46,993 bases of DNA from assembly GCA_943789025.1 (NCBI GenBank), contig CALSSN010000025.1:1-46993 (forward strand), written 5' to 3'. The DNA comes from an uncultured Verrucomicrobiales bacterium. GTDB taxonomy: Bacteria; Verrucomicrobiota; Verrucomicrobiia; Verrucomicrobiales; DEV007. The position numbers were made by a program, and so were the translations under genes. How positions within the stretch are numbered: the stretch's first letter is position 1; the number at the start of each line of letters is the position of its first letter. The notes under the pieces were generated by a model that was given only the letters and a program-made list of their open reading frames with translations, had not been told where the DNA came from and searched no databases. This document shows positions 37,388 through 46,443 of the stretch, piece by piece.

Positions 37388-37726
37388 TTAGCGTAGCCTG
37401 AAAACGATGCGCGCTTTTTCTGTGTCGTAAGGCGACATCTCCATCTTGACCCGGTCTCCCACGACAAGGCGGATGAAACGCTTGCGCATCTTGCCGGAGA
37501 TGTGCGCGAGAACAACGTGACCCGGACTCTTGTCGAGCTCGACACGAAACATGGTACCCGCAAGCACTTCCTGAATGGTCCCTTCAAGCTCGATGGACTT
37601 GGCCTCTTTCGAGTCGGTTCCTTCCGCGTTGCGGGTTTCACCGCTTCGGTTTTGACGACCCCGTCCTCCACCAGGCCTTCGGCCACGGCCTCCGCCTCCT
37701 CTTCTACGTCCTCTGGGTGCGCTCAC
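37388..37726 (-). CDS. infA: Translation initiation factor IF-1 with an Arg/Gly-rich N-terminal extension
   Basis: From the GTG at 37724-37726 the protein is 112 residues. The last 72 are an IF-1 S1/OB domain: [42 protein letters not shown] and [16 protein letters not shown]. The first 40 residues are Gly/Arg rich ([20 protein letters not shown]), absent from ordinary IF-1 of about 72 residues. IF-1 occupies the ribosomal A site during initiation; the basic tail may contact rRNA or mRNA. The frame is open further upstream, but that part looks non-coding. No Shine-Dalgarno sequence is seen. The gene is convergent with glgB, 73 bases apart. Confidence 0.85.
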   Translation of the reverse strand: MSAPRGRRRGGGGRGRRPGGGRGRQNRSGETRNAEGTDSKEAKSIELEGTIQEVLAGTMFRVELDKSPGHVVLAHISGKMRKRFIRLVVGDRVKMEMSPYDTEKARIVFRLR

Positions 37727-37921
37727 GATTGTTAAAATCCGGTTTGATCTGGCTGCTGGTGTCTCAGGTTGCCGGGTAAAGAAAATGCGGTCATTCGGGC
37801 TATTTACAAGCACTATTACCTCAATTTGAATAGCAGGGAGCAGTTCTGGAGCAATTGAGCGTGTGTCGGGCGCATTTTTGGCCGTGTTGATTCATCTTTG
37901 ATGGGAAAAACCGAAGGCGTG
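37727..37921. other. Spacer upstream of infA
   Basis: No gene is seen. It should contain the infA promoter and the 3' region of the large gene that starts at 40075, both on the minus strand. No obvious terminator hairpin with a T tract is visible. Confidence 0.3.
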
Positions 37922-40075
37922 TTACTTGCTGACAGGAAAAGCGACTAATATCTTAAGGTCGGGATCGATGCGATAGTCCACTACGCGGGGTGGCTGATCA
38001 GCTGATCGGCTGATCAGTCGCCCCTCGGCATCGAATCTGGTGAGCCTGCCGCCCTCGATCCGGTGCCATCCGGTTACGGCCCCCGCATCATCATGGAGGT
38101 AGACATCACGCCAGAGCTTGGTCGAGGTGAGCCGCGAATCGACAAAGTCCGACTTTTCAGGATGTCGGATGACTCCCGGGAAAAGAAAATCGCTGGCGAC
38201 GATGAGGGTAAGGCGTCGGAGGAGAAGACGGTCGCGTTCCGAGATGATGCCATCAGGGTGAGCGAGGCGGTAGCTTGTTCCATCCTCGTCCTGCTCGAGG
38301 ACACCAAGGCTGACGAGTAGGAGGAGTTCGTGTTTCGTGCGTTGTTTATCGATTCCGTTTTGATCTCCAAGCAGGAGTAACGCTCTCTGGTGACGGAGAA
38401 AAAACTCGGCGTCTTCAAGAAGTGACTCGATTGCTTGTCTGAGAATGGAACGCGCTGTGTTTCCGTGTCGATCAGGGTGGTCGAGATTTTTGGCTAAGCT
38501 TCGAGAAAGTGTGTCAGCTCGAATCTGAAGGCTGCGGGTTTCAGATTCTGCGATTTTATGGGGTGGAGAATGAGATTTTTCTTGTGCTTTGATCTCAGCT
38601 TTCAAGCGCATCATAGCAATAGAATCTTGTGCTGATTTATCGGCCAGGGACCTGAGGAATGCGAGTTCTTGAGGCGTGATTTTCTCGCTGAGGAGGCTGC
38701 TCAATTTAACGCTCGACTGTGGGCGGAATTTTCCAAGGACCTGGATCCACCGATCCGAAGAAACCGGTGCAAGAGTGTATGCGTGGGACCGCGACGCGTA
38801 ATCGATCTCGAGAAGGCGGCCGTCGGGTGCGTAGCAGCGGTTTTCATTGGCAAGAGTAAAAAACGTGATCAAGCCTGGCGCGGAGTAGTGATGGCCGTTG
38901 GAGGCAAAGACACCGATATCAACCCGGTTTGAAGTGATCGGAGAGTCTGCGTGAACCGGTCGTCGCGGGGGGTAAGAGATAGATATCTGTGCCTGACCTC
39001 CGTCAATGGCCGGAGTGATTTTGACATGCTGGGGATCTCCGCGTAGAAGAATCCATCGATAAGTGAGCGCTCGGTTATTGATATCGATGCTCTGGCGAGC
39101 GGAGACAGTGATTGAGCGTGGGTTACGGTGTGTGCGATAAATCCTGGCAATGACCGCATTGCTGTTGTTGAGGGTTTCAGATCGCAGAGGTTCTGGTTCG
39201 AAATAATCCACCCCGTGAAAAGCCATATCCTCTCGAACAAGCTCCAGATGAATCAGGGGAGGGAGAGTGTCGATCCTCATCGCCTGTGCGGCCCGAGCCA
39301 TCGCCGTTTCATCCAGTAGCTTGCCATCGAAAACCGTGGGATGAGACAGCCCGGAAAGGTAGTCGAAGGAATTTCCTTGGGGACCGTAGTGGGATCTCAG
39401 AATCTGCTGAAGAGTGGGGGCGATCATGCCTCGCTCTGCAAGGCGCTTGCGCACCTCGGGACGAAACGCTGCAAGGGTCTTCAGCAAGGCATGAACGAAG
39501 GGCCGATCAGAATGAGAGGCCCCTTGAGAGATCACAAGATATGGGGTGTTCGTGGGATAAAGGTCACCAAATCCCGTTGAACCGTTGAGGCCAGGGTCGT
39601 GGTCCTGATGCTCTGGGAAGACATAGAGGTTGTTGGAAAGGTACTGGCCGGAGAGGAAACGCAGTCCTTTTGGAAAGGTATAATAGATGCGAGGCAGCGA
39701 CCCGGCTTGTCTTGCCCCTGAGGCCATGGAGCAGTTTCCGATCGTAATGCCCGGCATGATGTGGCCGGGAAGGCCTGCGTTGAGCTGTGCTCTTTGTTCT
39801 GCTTCCGAGTATGACGTCCGTTCAAGGCCGACATAATTCTGGATTGGGATGTCGGAGTGGGCACCGTCGCGGTTGTCGTAATAAATGCCCTCGTTCCCTG
39901 CGGCTTTGCCTTCAGCAAACCAGCGGTTGATCAGTTCGGCAGCGGGAGATCCGTCTCGACAGATGACCGAGCGATCTTGGCTGGGAGAGACAGTTTGTGC
40001 CTGAGCAAAATCCGGCGTGGTCGTAAGTAGAGCCATCAACAAAAAGCCTGAAATTTCAGACATGGAATGCGACAT
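37922..40075 (-). CDS. Large secreted protein of unknown function
   Basis: The intact frame gives about 717 residues from the ATG at 40075 (or 713 from 40063), opening with a signal peptide (MSEISGFLLMALLTTTPDFAQAQ). The region after it includes paired Cys in SVICRDGSP and TIGNCSMASG and the aromatic text YYTFPKGLRFLSGQYLSNNL. The middle (RSITVSARQSIDINNRALTY to NGHHYSAPGLITFF) resembles an Ig-like or cadherin-like beta domain. A charged stretch (IAMMRLKAEIKAQEKSHSPP onward) could be a coiled coil. The end is basic and Asp rich. No catalytic motif is recognised. It lies between infA and a pseudouridine synthase on the same strand, with no operon partner of known role. Confidence 0.75.
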   Translation of the reverse strand: MSHSMSEISGFLLMALLTTTPDFAQAQTVSPSQDRSVICRDGSPAAELINRWFAEGKAAGNEGIYYDNRDGAHSDIPIQNYVGLERTSYSEAEQRAQLNAGLPGHIMPGITIGNCSMASGARQAGSLPRIYYTFPKGLRFLSGQYLSNNLYVFPEHQDHDPGLNGSTGFGDLYPTNTPYLVISQGASHSDRPFVHALLKTLAAFRPEVRKRLAERGMIAPTLQQILRSHYGPQGNSFDYLSGLSHPTVFDGKLLDETAMARAAQAMRIDTLPPLIHLELVREDMAFHGVDYFEPEPLRSETLNNSNAVIARIYRTHRNPRSITVSARQSIDINNRALTYRWILLRGDPQHVKITPAIDGGQAQISISYPPRRPVHADSPITSNRVDIGVFASNGHHYSAPGLITFFTLANENRCYAPDGRLLEIDYASRSHAYTLAPVSSDRWIQVLGKFRPQSSVKLSSLLSEKITPQELAFLRSLADKSAQDSIAMMRLKAEIKAQEKSHSPPHKIAESETRSLQIRADTLSRSLAKNLDHPDRHGNTARSILRQAIESLLEDAEFFLRHQRALLLLGDQNGIDKQRTKHELLLLVSLGVLEQDEDGTSYRLAHPDGIISERDRLLLRRLTLIVASDFLFPGVIRHPEKSDFVDSRLTSTKLWRDVYLHDDAGAVTGWHRIEGGRLTRFDAEGRLISRSADQPPRVVDYRIDPDLKILVAFPVSK

Positions 40076-40190
40076 GCTACGAGGGGAGAAAAGTTGCTGA
40101 CGGTGCAAGGCCTAAGACTGAAGGAGGAGGCAGGAGGCCTCTGATCAGGGCTGGGAAAGAATGGCAGCAGGCTACCGCTCTGGCCATTGT

Positions 40191-41024
40191 TTATTTTTTA
40201 CGACCACCGACACGCTTTCGGGGCATTGCTTTCCTCCAGTGATTGTCTTTGGAAATCTTTGTGCGTTTTTCCCGTCGTTTTCGGCTGACTGTTGGGTTTT
40301 CTTTTTTCTTTTCCGTTGGAGCAGGGCGGTTGAGATTACGGAGAAGAAGCTGGATTTCATCGTCTCCGAGGGTGCGCCAACGGCCGGGTTTAAGATCACC
40401 AATGGGAAGACAGCCAATACGGACACGAACGAGTTTTTTTATGCGGTAGCCCATTTCCGCAAACATTCTGCGCAGTTGCCTTTTCATCCCCTGCTTGAGA
40501 ACTACCTGGAGGCGGCGAGGGGAGAGGTGCAGGTAGGACACGGCGGTCGCTCGACCTTCTTCGAGGACGATTCCCTCTGTCAATTGGCTGCCATGCTGCT
40601 GGTGGTCGAAGCTGCGGTCGAGAGTGATGAGATATTCTTTTTCGATCCCGGCCGAGGGGCGTGTGAGTTGTTGTGCGAGGGCTCCGTCTCGAGTCAGAAT
40701 GAGGAGGCCCTCGCTGTCGAGATCGAGCCTACCTACATGGTGGAGATCTATGAAATGTTCAGGGAGAATCTTGTAAACCGTGCTCCGGCTCAGTTCATCT
40801 TTGCGGGTTGTGACGAATCCTCTAGGCTTAAAGAGAGCGATGGTTTGTGGCGGGGCTGGCTTGAAGGCACGCCCATCGACCTTCACTTGGTCTCCTTCAC
40901 GGATCTGCCGGGTGAGGTCCTGGCAGAGGGATCCGTTGATACTGACACGTCCGTCGAGGACGAGGGTTTCGCATCCGCGGCGTGATCCCAGGCCGCATGC
41001 GGCTAGGTATCGGTTGAGGCGCAT
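40191..41024 (-). CDS. RsuA/RluB/RluE/RluF family pseudouridine synthase
   Basis: The 277-residue protein starts with an S4 RNA-binding domain (MRLNRYLAACGLGSRRGCE to GDQVKVDGRAF) and has the catalytic block VGRLDLDSEGLLILTRDG, whose Asp attacks the uridine. LKQGMKRQLRRMFAEMG and LVRVRIGCLPIGDLKPGRWR are family hallmarks. The C-terminal 45 residues are very basic (KKKENPTVSRKRREKRTK), as in RluB-type enzymes. It isomerises a uridine in rRNA. Whether it is RluB or a relative cannot be told by eye. Confidence 0.93.
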   Translation of the reverse strand: MRLNRYLAACGLGSRRGCETLVLDGRVSINGSLCQDLTRQIREGDQVKVDGRAFKPAPPQTIALFKPRGFVTTRKDELSRSTVYKILPEHFIDLHHVGRLDLDSEGLLILTRDGALAQQLTRPSAGIEKEYLITLDRSFDHQQHGSQLTEGIVLEEGRATAVSYLHLSPRRLQVVLKQGMKRQLRRMFAEMGYRIKKLVRVRIGCLPIGDLKPGRWRTLGDDEIQLLLRNLNRPAPTEKKKENPTVSRKRREKRTKISKDNHWRKAMPRKRVGGRKK

Positions 41025-41190
41025 GACACGGGAATCGAAGCGGGTCGGGAGAGAAAGAGTGCTCCGAAAAATATACCGAGTGAATCAGGAGGGGGGGTAG
41101 TCGAGAAGGAAACTAGCTGGAGTCCGGTGGCAGGCCCTCAATCCAGCAACGTGTGAGGAGGAGAAGCGCAAGCGATGCCAGGGGATGCCC

Positions 41191-41346
41191 TCAGGCCTCG
41201 GGTTCAGTCTTTGGGAGTCCTAAGTAGCCCATTCCTTTTTTCCACTTTCCACGTGCTTTGAGCAACTTAATGCGTTCAAAGCGCTTTAGGACACTGCGTT
41301 TTGCTCCAACGGTGCCGGATGCTTTAAGGCTGCGATGCTGGGACAT
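41191..41346 (-). CDS. Small basic protein, Chlamydiae/Verrucomicrobia type
   Basis: This 51-residue protein reads MSQHRSLKASGTVGAKRSVL then KRFERIKLLKARGKWKKG and LGLPKTEPEA. It fits the short, highly basic family (TIGR04137) found across Chlamydiae and Verrucomicrobia and thought to be ribosome- or rRNA-associated. It is the best single taxonomic marker in the window. The start is the ATG at 41344-41346; the open frame extends upstream without resemblance. It is followed by 166 bases without a gene before the pseudouridine synthase start. Confidence 0.88.
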   Translation of the reverse strand: MSQHRSLKASGTVGAKRSVLKRFERIKLLKARGKWKKGMGYLGLPKTEPEA

Positions 41347-41465
41347 GGTAGAAATAGGTAAAAGGTAAAAAAGTGCTGGGTTCTCTTCTCGGGGAGAGGG
41401 AGGGGAAGATGATAGTGGTCGCGCAGAGATTGGCAAGAGAGAATTCGCTTCGTATCATTGAAGTA

Positions 41466-43226
41466 TCAGAAACGCTTCTTTCCAAAAAAGACTATTTCGC
41501 TATTGGTGAAAATGCGTTGGTAGAAAGGGTAGGGAAAGTTTGGGATGCTTCGATAGCCGTTGGCTTGAGGGAACAACTGTTGGATAGGTCCTTGCATAAT
41601 CAGTGGAGCCCAAGGTTTTTCTGCGCCTTGGAGGATGGTATTGGAGAGCCCGAGAAACGTCGTATTGGGGGTCAGGAGAACGCCCATAATCGAGTGTTCG
41701 ACTTGTTCCAGGTCGGAACTGATCTCTGCGAGTTGGGCGCGGTTGCGAGGCAGCAAGATGCTGGGACAGTTCCCATACCATGCAAGACCGGCAGGGTTGT
41801 CGGTAACGAGATACTGGCCTTTTTCCATGCGCTCTCCAAGCTGGCTGAAAACTGGTGGATAGTAAGGAGGCCAGTTGGCGAGTGTGACACTTTTTGTTTT
41901 CCCTTGAAGCCCCCTACTGATTTTTTGCGGAAGGCTGAAGACAAGAGGAAGAGCACTGATCACGATGGCGGCGATGAGAGGTCCGCGAAGAACATAAATG
42001 TGACCACTTCGAATCTGGAGGCGCCCCCAGAGGATCGAGAGAAGAGCCAGTCCGAAGGCGCTCATGATTGGCATGAAAAGAATGTGCATCTGATTGAAGG
42101 CGACCTTCTTTTCTCCGTCGATGCCGAAAAGAACCATGCCGAAGGCTGAAAAAACCCAGGCGCTGAGAATGATCCACCGGAAGGTTCTAACCGCTGGGTT
42201 TCGATAGTTGTGGAGGACGGCAATGAAAAAGAGGGGAGCCACCACGACGGAGCCGAGAAAGACATAGAGTGTTTCAAGTTGACTGACAGTGCCGTAGGCC
42301 AATTTGCTGGGAAGTCCCTTGAGCAAGAAGTTCAGGTCGGGGGAGTAGTCCCTGAGCAGAGGGTTGCTGGACCCCTGACTGAGAGCGGCAAGGGGCCCTT
42401 GTTTTGCGATCCCGAGCGGGTCGCCATACACGGCGATGTTACGGAGACCCCAGGCACCAAAAGAAACGATGACCGGGGAGGATACTCCCAGAGCGACGAC
42501 CCGGTTTGCAGGGAAGGAAGTGGCGACCACGACAAAAATTCCTAAAAACGGCCAGAAAGCCAGCCAATGCGTGAAACAAAGAAGAGCGAACATGCATCCC
42601 GCAAGGATCGAAGGAACCAAGGGTGATTTTTCGTTCCCGGCACTTGCGCGCAGGTATGCTTCGTGAAGAAAGACGAGTGCCAGGTTGAAGAAGAAGAGCA
42701 GATGCATCTGAGCCAGGCCGCTTCTTGTAAAAAGCCACATGGTTTCGCAGAGAATCATGAGAATAACCGAAACTAGAGCAATACGGGCATCGAAAAGCCG
42801 CGAAATGAGAAGGAAGGCCGTCGCGATGGCCAGTACGAAGAAGATCAGAGATTGGGCGACGATAACGCGGTCGAGTTCAAAGATTGTCTCATCATCAGGG
42901 AGGGTTTGTTCGGCATCTGTGATGCGGAAGAAAAGGCTGTTGAAAAAGGGGAGAAGGGGGGCGTGCGAGGTATGGATGCTCTTTTCAGGGCGGAGGATCT
43001 CCACCCCTCTTTTCTCCACAGCCAGTTTCATCGTTTTTGGGAAATGGATGTTCGTCGAAAAGCCCTCACCGACAGCCAGGCTCCTCGCCAGGTCGGCTTG
43101 CTCCATCCCTTCTGCTTCGGTGATTCCTTTGAAATCGATGACCAGGTAGAAAAAAAGCAGGAAGAAGAAGCTCAGGACGAGCAGGCACCCTTGGATGAGA
43201 AGTTTGGGATCGAGCTTGGGTAACAT
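41466..43226 (-). CDS. Polytopic membrane glycosyltransferase-like protein (GT39/ArnT, GT-C fold)
   Basis: The product is 586 residues with about 11 membrane segments. After the first segment comes a periplasmic loop ITEAEGMEQADLARSLAVGE, in the place where GT-C enzymes carry their catalytic Asp/Glu. Next are HTSHAPLLPFFNSLFFRI and further helices (FFVLAIATAFLLISRLFDAR). The last 170 residues form a soluble periplasmic domain. Such enzymes transfer sugar from a polyprenyl phosphate donor to lipid or protein. It lies 43 bases after the NtrC-type regulator on the same strand and may share a transcript. Substrate unknown. Confidence 0.7.
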   Translation of the reverse strand: MLPKLDPKLLIQGCLLVLSFFFLLFFYLVIDFKGITEAEGMEQADLARSLAVGEGFSTNIHFPKTMKLAVEKRGVEILRPEKSIHTSHAPLLPFFNSLFFRITDAEQTLPDDETIFELDRVIVAQSLIFFVLAIATAFLLISRLFDARIALVSVILMILCETMWLFTRSGLAQMHLLFFFNLALVFLHEAYLRASAGNEKSPLVPSILAGCMFALLCFTHWLAFWPFLGIFVVVATSFPANRVVALGVSSPVIVSFGAWGLRNIAVYGDPLGIAKQGPLAALSQGSSNPLLRDYSPDLNFLLKGLPSKLAYGTVSQLETLYVFLGSVVVAPLFFIAVLHNYRNPAVRTFRWIILSAWVFSAFGMVLFGIDGEKKVAFNQMHILFMPIMSAFGLALLSILWGRLQIRSGHIYVLRGPLIAAIVISALPLVFSLPQKISRGLQGKTKSVTLANWPPYYPPVFSQLGERMEKGQYLVTDNPAGLAWYGNCPSILLPRNRAQLAEISSDLEQVEHSIMGVLLTPNTTFLGLSNTILQGAEKPWAPLIMQGPIQQLFPQANGYRSIPNFPYPFYQRIFTNSEIVFFGKKRF

Positions 43227-43269
43227 TTGGCGATGTGGTGCTCTGGAAAGAGGCGGAAAGTCGCAGGAA

Positions 43270-44706
43270 TTAACCTGCTGATCGACTTTTGACGAGGCCC
43301 ATCTCGCTGAGCTTTCGCTGCAGAGTGCGACGGCTGAGGCCGAGGAGTTCTGCAGCCGCGGTACGGTTTCCGTCTGTGCGTATCAAAGCTTCTCTGATGA
43401 GATGTTCTTCCATGCGTTGGATGTTCAGGTCATTTGTCGGAGCGCCGGCAGCAGATTTCATCGTGTCCACCCCGGAGAGCGGGGGAGAGATCGCTGCAGT
43501 ATTTTCCGTCTGGTGGTTGGTTTGCGCAGGGAGAGAAGGAGAAGAGAGGTAATCGGGAAGGTTTTGCGAGGTTATTTGATCGGTGTTGCTCATGACAACC
43601 CCGTGCTCGATAACGGTGTGAAGCTCCCTCACATTACCCGGCCATCGGTAATTGAGCAGGAGTTGCAGGGCTTCGGGAAGAATTTCTTTGAAGGGCTTGT
43701 TATTTTCCTCTGCGACCTCTTTTAAAAAGTAGTGGGTGAGCGGGATAATGTCCTCTCTCCTGTTACGAAGTGGAGGCATCGTAATCCGAACTACGTTGAG
43801 GCGGAAAAAGAGGTCTTCTCGGAAGTCACCCGCCTCAACCATGGCACGGAGGTTACGGTTGGTCGCTGCGATCACGCGAACATCGACTTGGATCGGAGTA
43901 TTCGATCCCACCCGTTCAATGGTCTGTTCGCCGATGGCACGGAGGAGCTTGACCTGCGTGTTATGATCGACTTCGCCGATCTCATCAAGAAAGAGGGTGC
44001 CCCCATGGGCAAGCTCGAAGCGGCCGACGCGTTTCCCGCTTGCGCCTGTGAAAGAACCTCGTTCATGCCCGAAAAGCTCGGATTCAAGAAGTTGTGGAGA
44101 GAGAGCCGCGCAATGGACGGTGACGAGTTTGGCTTTTGGGCGACCGCTGAGATTGTGAATGGCACGCGCGGCGAGTTCCTTACCTGTTCCACTTTCGCCA
44201 TCGATGAGGACTGTAGCGCGGCTGGGGGCCACCTGTTCGATGGTCTCGATGACCGGACGGATTGCCTCTGAACTGCCTATGATACTGGAGACATTGAAGG
44301 AGCGGTCGACCTGCTGTTTAAGCGTGATATTTTCTTCCTCGACCTGCCGGGTGTGGAGAGCTCTCTTGATGAGAATTTCGAGTTCATCAATGTTGAGAGG
44401 TTTTGTGACGTATTCGTGGACTCCTCGCTTCATCGCTTCCACGGCAACGGCCTCTGAGCCGTAAGCAGTCATCAGGATACAGAGAGGGGGAGCTGCGAGG
44501 GCCAGGGCGTCGTCCACAAGCGTAAGACCATCATCGGTCCCGAGGCGGAGATCGGTCACCATCAAATCGATCTTCTCGTTTCTGAGTATCTCAAGGGCGG
44601 CCTGGCGGTCAGCTGCAACGAAGATGTCATGGTTGTCCTCCAGAGCAAGGCGCAGACCGTCGCGAGTATGTTTTTCGTCGTCAACAAGGAGGAGGGTCGG
44701 TTGCAT
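43270..44706 (-). CDS. NtrC-family sigma-54-dependent response regulator
   Basis: The 478-residue protein has three parts. The receiver (residues 1-120) shows LLLVDDEKHTRDGLRLAL and a phosphoacceptor Asp in LMVTDLRLG. The AAA+ domain (about 145-380) has Walker A GESGTGKE, the loop GSFTGA in place of the usual GAFTGA, Walker B GGTLFLDEIGE, and VRVIAATNRNL. The C-terminal Fis-type helix-turn-helix is GNRTAAAELLGLSRRTLQRK. It remodels sigma-54 polymerase when phosphorylated. The kinase is encoded directly upstream, 86 bases away. Targets are not visible in this window. Confidence 0.95.
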   Translation of the reverse strand: MQPTLLLVDDEKHTRDGLRLALEDNHDIFVAADRQAALEILRNEKIDLMVTDLRLGTDDGLTLVDDALALAAPPLCILMTAYGSEAVAVEAMKRGVHEYVTKPLNIDELEILIKRALHTRQVEEENITLKQQVDRSFNVSSIIGSSEAIRPVIETIEQVAPSRATVLIDGESGTGKELAARAIHNLSGRPKAKLVTVHCAALSPQLLESELFGHERGSFTGASGKRVGRFELAHGGTLFLDEIGEVDHNTQVKLLRAIGEQTIERVGSNTPIQVDVRVIAATNRNLRAMVEAGDFREDLFFRLNVVRITMPPLRNRREDIIPLTHYFLKEVAEENNKPFKEILPEALQLLLNYRWPGNVRELHTVIEHGVVMSNTDQITSQNLPDYLSSPSLPAQTNHQTENTAAISPPLSGVDTMKSAAGAPTNDLNIQRMEEHLIREALIRTDGNRTAAAELLGLSRRTLQRKLSEMGLVKSRSAG

Positions 44707-44792
44707 TGAGGTATCCGCTGGTGCTGTTGAAATTCTTTTGGGGTGCGCGCGGCTTTGGCTAGAGGTGGCGTCCCAGAGCTTTGGAGATGACC

Positions 44793-46009
44793 CTACGTGG
44801 TGGCTTCCCTACCATGATTTGGCTTGGTTTCTGCGGGGATCGTCTCGCTACTTGTTTCAAGAAAGCGCATTCTTTTATCCACTCGAGGCAGGTGAATGGT
44901 GACCTCTGTCCCGATGCCTTTCTCGCTTTCAATTTCAATCTCCCCACCGTGTTCGCGGATGATGCGGCGAACGATCAGAAGCCCAAGGCCGGTGCCCGCC
45001 CCTTTGGTGGTATGGTAGGGTTCAAAGGCCGCTCCGAGATCTTCCGGCGACATCCCGGAACCTCTGTCGATAAAGCTGATTCTGGTTTCCTGATTGTCTG
45101 ATTCACTGCGGATGGTCAAAGTTCCTTCTGCCCCCATGGCCTGGGAAGCATTGCGGATGAGGTTGAAGAACGCCTGTTTCATCTGATCCGTATCGAGCGG
45201 CATCTCCGGAATCAAGGGGTCAAGTTCGAGAACAAGTGCGATCTTTCGGTTTTCCAGTTCCGGTGTGAGGACACGTGCGGATTCCTGGATGATATCATTG
45301 ATCCGAGCGGCTGCGAGCTCTGGTTGGCTGGGACGGATGGCACCGAGGAATTGCTTGATGATCGAGTCGAGCCGGGAGATTTCGTTCTCGGCTACTTCAA
45401 GCATGGTGGTGAGTTCTTTGCTCAGTTGTTCATCGATTTGCGTTTTTCCGAGCTTCCTGCGAATCAACTGGAGGTGAATAGTGAGCGAGTTCAGCGGATT
45501 TCCCAGCTCATGGGCGACACCTGCGGCGAGCAGGGTGAGAGCATTGAGACGCTCTGATTCGATTTTCTTTTCCGTGGCGCGTCGCGAGTGCGTGATGTCA
45601 CGGATGAGCATGACAAAAGCCCCATCGCTGTCTTCAGCATCCCCGACTGGTGAGAGGTAAAAGTTCAGGAATCGATTTTCCGGATAAAAGATCTCGAGGT
45701 CTCTGCTGAGCACCCTTCCTGGCTGCAGCGAGTTAGCGAAACTGTCCCAACGGAGGCCGAGGACGGTTTTTTCCAGGGGTTTCCCGATTGCCGAAGCGCC
45801 TTCAGGCACACCAAAAATTCGTCGTGCAGCACTGTTCAGGTAGGTTATTTTACCTTCCGAGTTAAGAATGATGACCCCTTCCTGCAGCGCCTCAAACACC
45901 TGTTCCAGAAATCCTTTTCCCTGCTGAGCTGGATGAGGTAATTCTGAACCTCGCCGGTTTCAACGCGATCCACCCGGTCGATAAGCTTGTCGAGAAAGCC
46001 GGATTTCAT
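44793..46009 (-). CDS. PAS-containing NtrB-like sensor histidine kinase, one apparent frameshift
   Basis: Corrected by one base the protein is about 405 residues and begins MKSGFLDKLIDRVDRVETGE at the ATG 46007-46009. A run AAAA (TTTT at 45915-45918 on the plus strand) seems to lack one base; with five A's, LSREK continues as GFLEQVFEALQEGVIILNSEGK. The PAS domain spans about 45-150. The H box is VAHELGNPLNSLTIHL, the N box FFNLIRNASQAMG, with DRGSGMSPEDLG and GAGTGLGLLIVRRI as G boxes. There is no membrane segment, so it senses a cytoplasmic signal. It phosphorylates the NtrC-like regulator that follows. Confidence 0.9.
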
Positions 46010-46050
46010 TGGAAGCAAAATGGGAATGAGGAGTCGATGGAAGCTGAAGA

Positions 46051-46368
46051 ATGAAGTTACTACTGGTTTATGTAACCTTTCCTAACCTGGAAGAGGCGAG
46101 ACATATTGGCGCAGAAATGGTAAGGCGACAACTGGCTGCCTGCGTGAATCTGTGTCCAAGCGTCACTTCCATATACCGCTGGAAGGGTGAAGTGGAATCT
46201 TCTGAAGAGGTCCTTGCGGTGTTCAAGACGAGCAGGGCATGCTTCCCGCTCTTGGAGAAGACACTCAAGGAAATGCACTCCTACGAGGTGCCAGAGGTGG
46301 TGGGGGTCGAAATTCTCGAGGGTTCACGGGAATATCTGCAATGGATTTCCTCGCAGCTCAGTTCTTGA
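46051..46368 (+). CDS. cutA: CutA1 divalent-ion tolerance protein
   Basis: The 105-residue protein matches the CutA1 family along its length: LLLVYVTFPNLEEARHIGAE, LAACVNLCPSVTSIYRWKGE, FKTSRACFPLLEKTLKEMHSYEVPEVVG. It is a small ferredoxin-like trimer in the cytoplasm that binds copper and other ions; its role is still vague. It is divergent from the histidine kinase, with 41 bases between the two starts, so both promoters must overlap. Confidence 0.95.
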   Translation: MKLLLVYVTFPNLEEARHIGAEMVRRQLAACVNLCPSVTSIYRWKGEVESSEEVLAVFKTSRACFPLLEKTLKEMHSYEVPEVVGVEILEGSREYLQWISSQLSS

Positions 46369-46443
46369 CCGAGGGGTCGGTCAGCAAAAAATTTACCGAC
46401 GAGCAAAGGTTGCTCTTAGGTAGCTTCGATTTAGAATCGACTC

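Noticed and set aside
40161..40985. 274-residue plus-strand frame opposite the pseudouridine synthase
   Set aside because: The minus strand has an S4 domain and the GRLDLDSEGLL catalytic motif; the plus frame resembles nothing.
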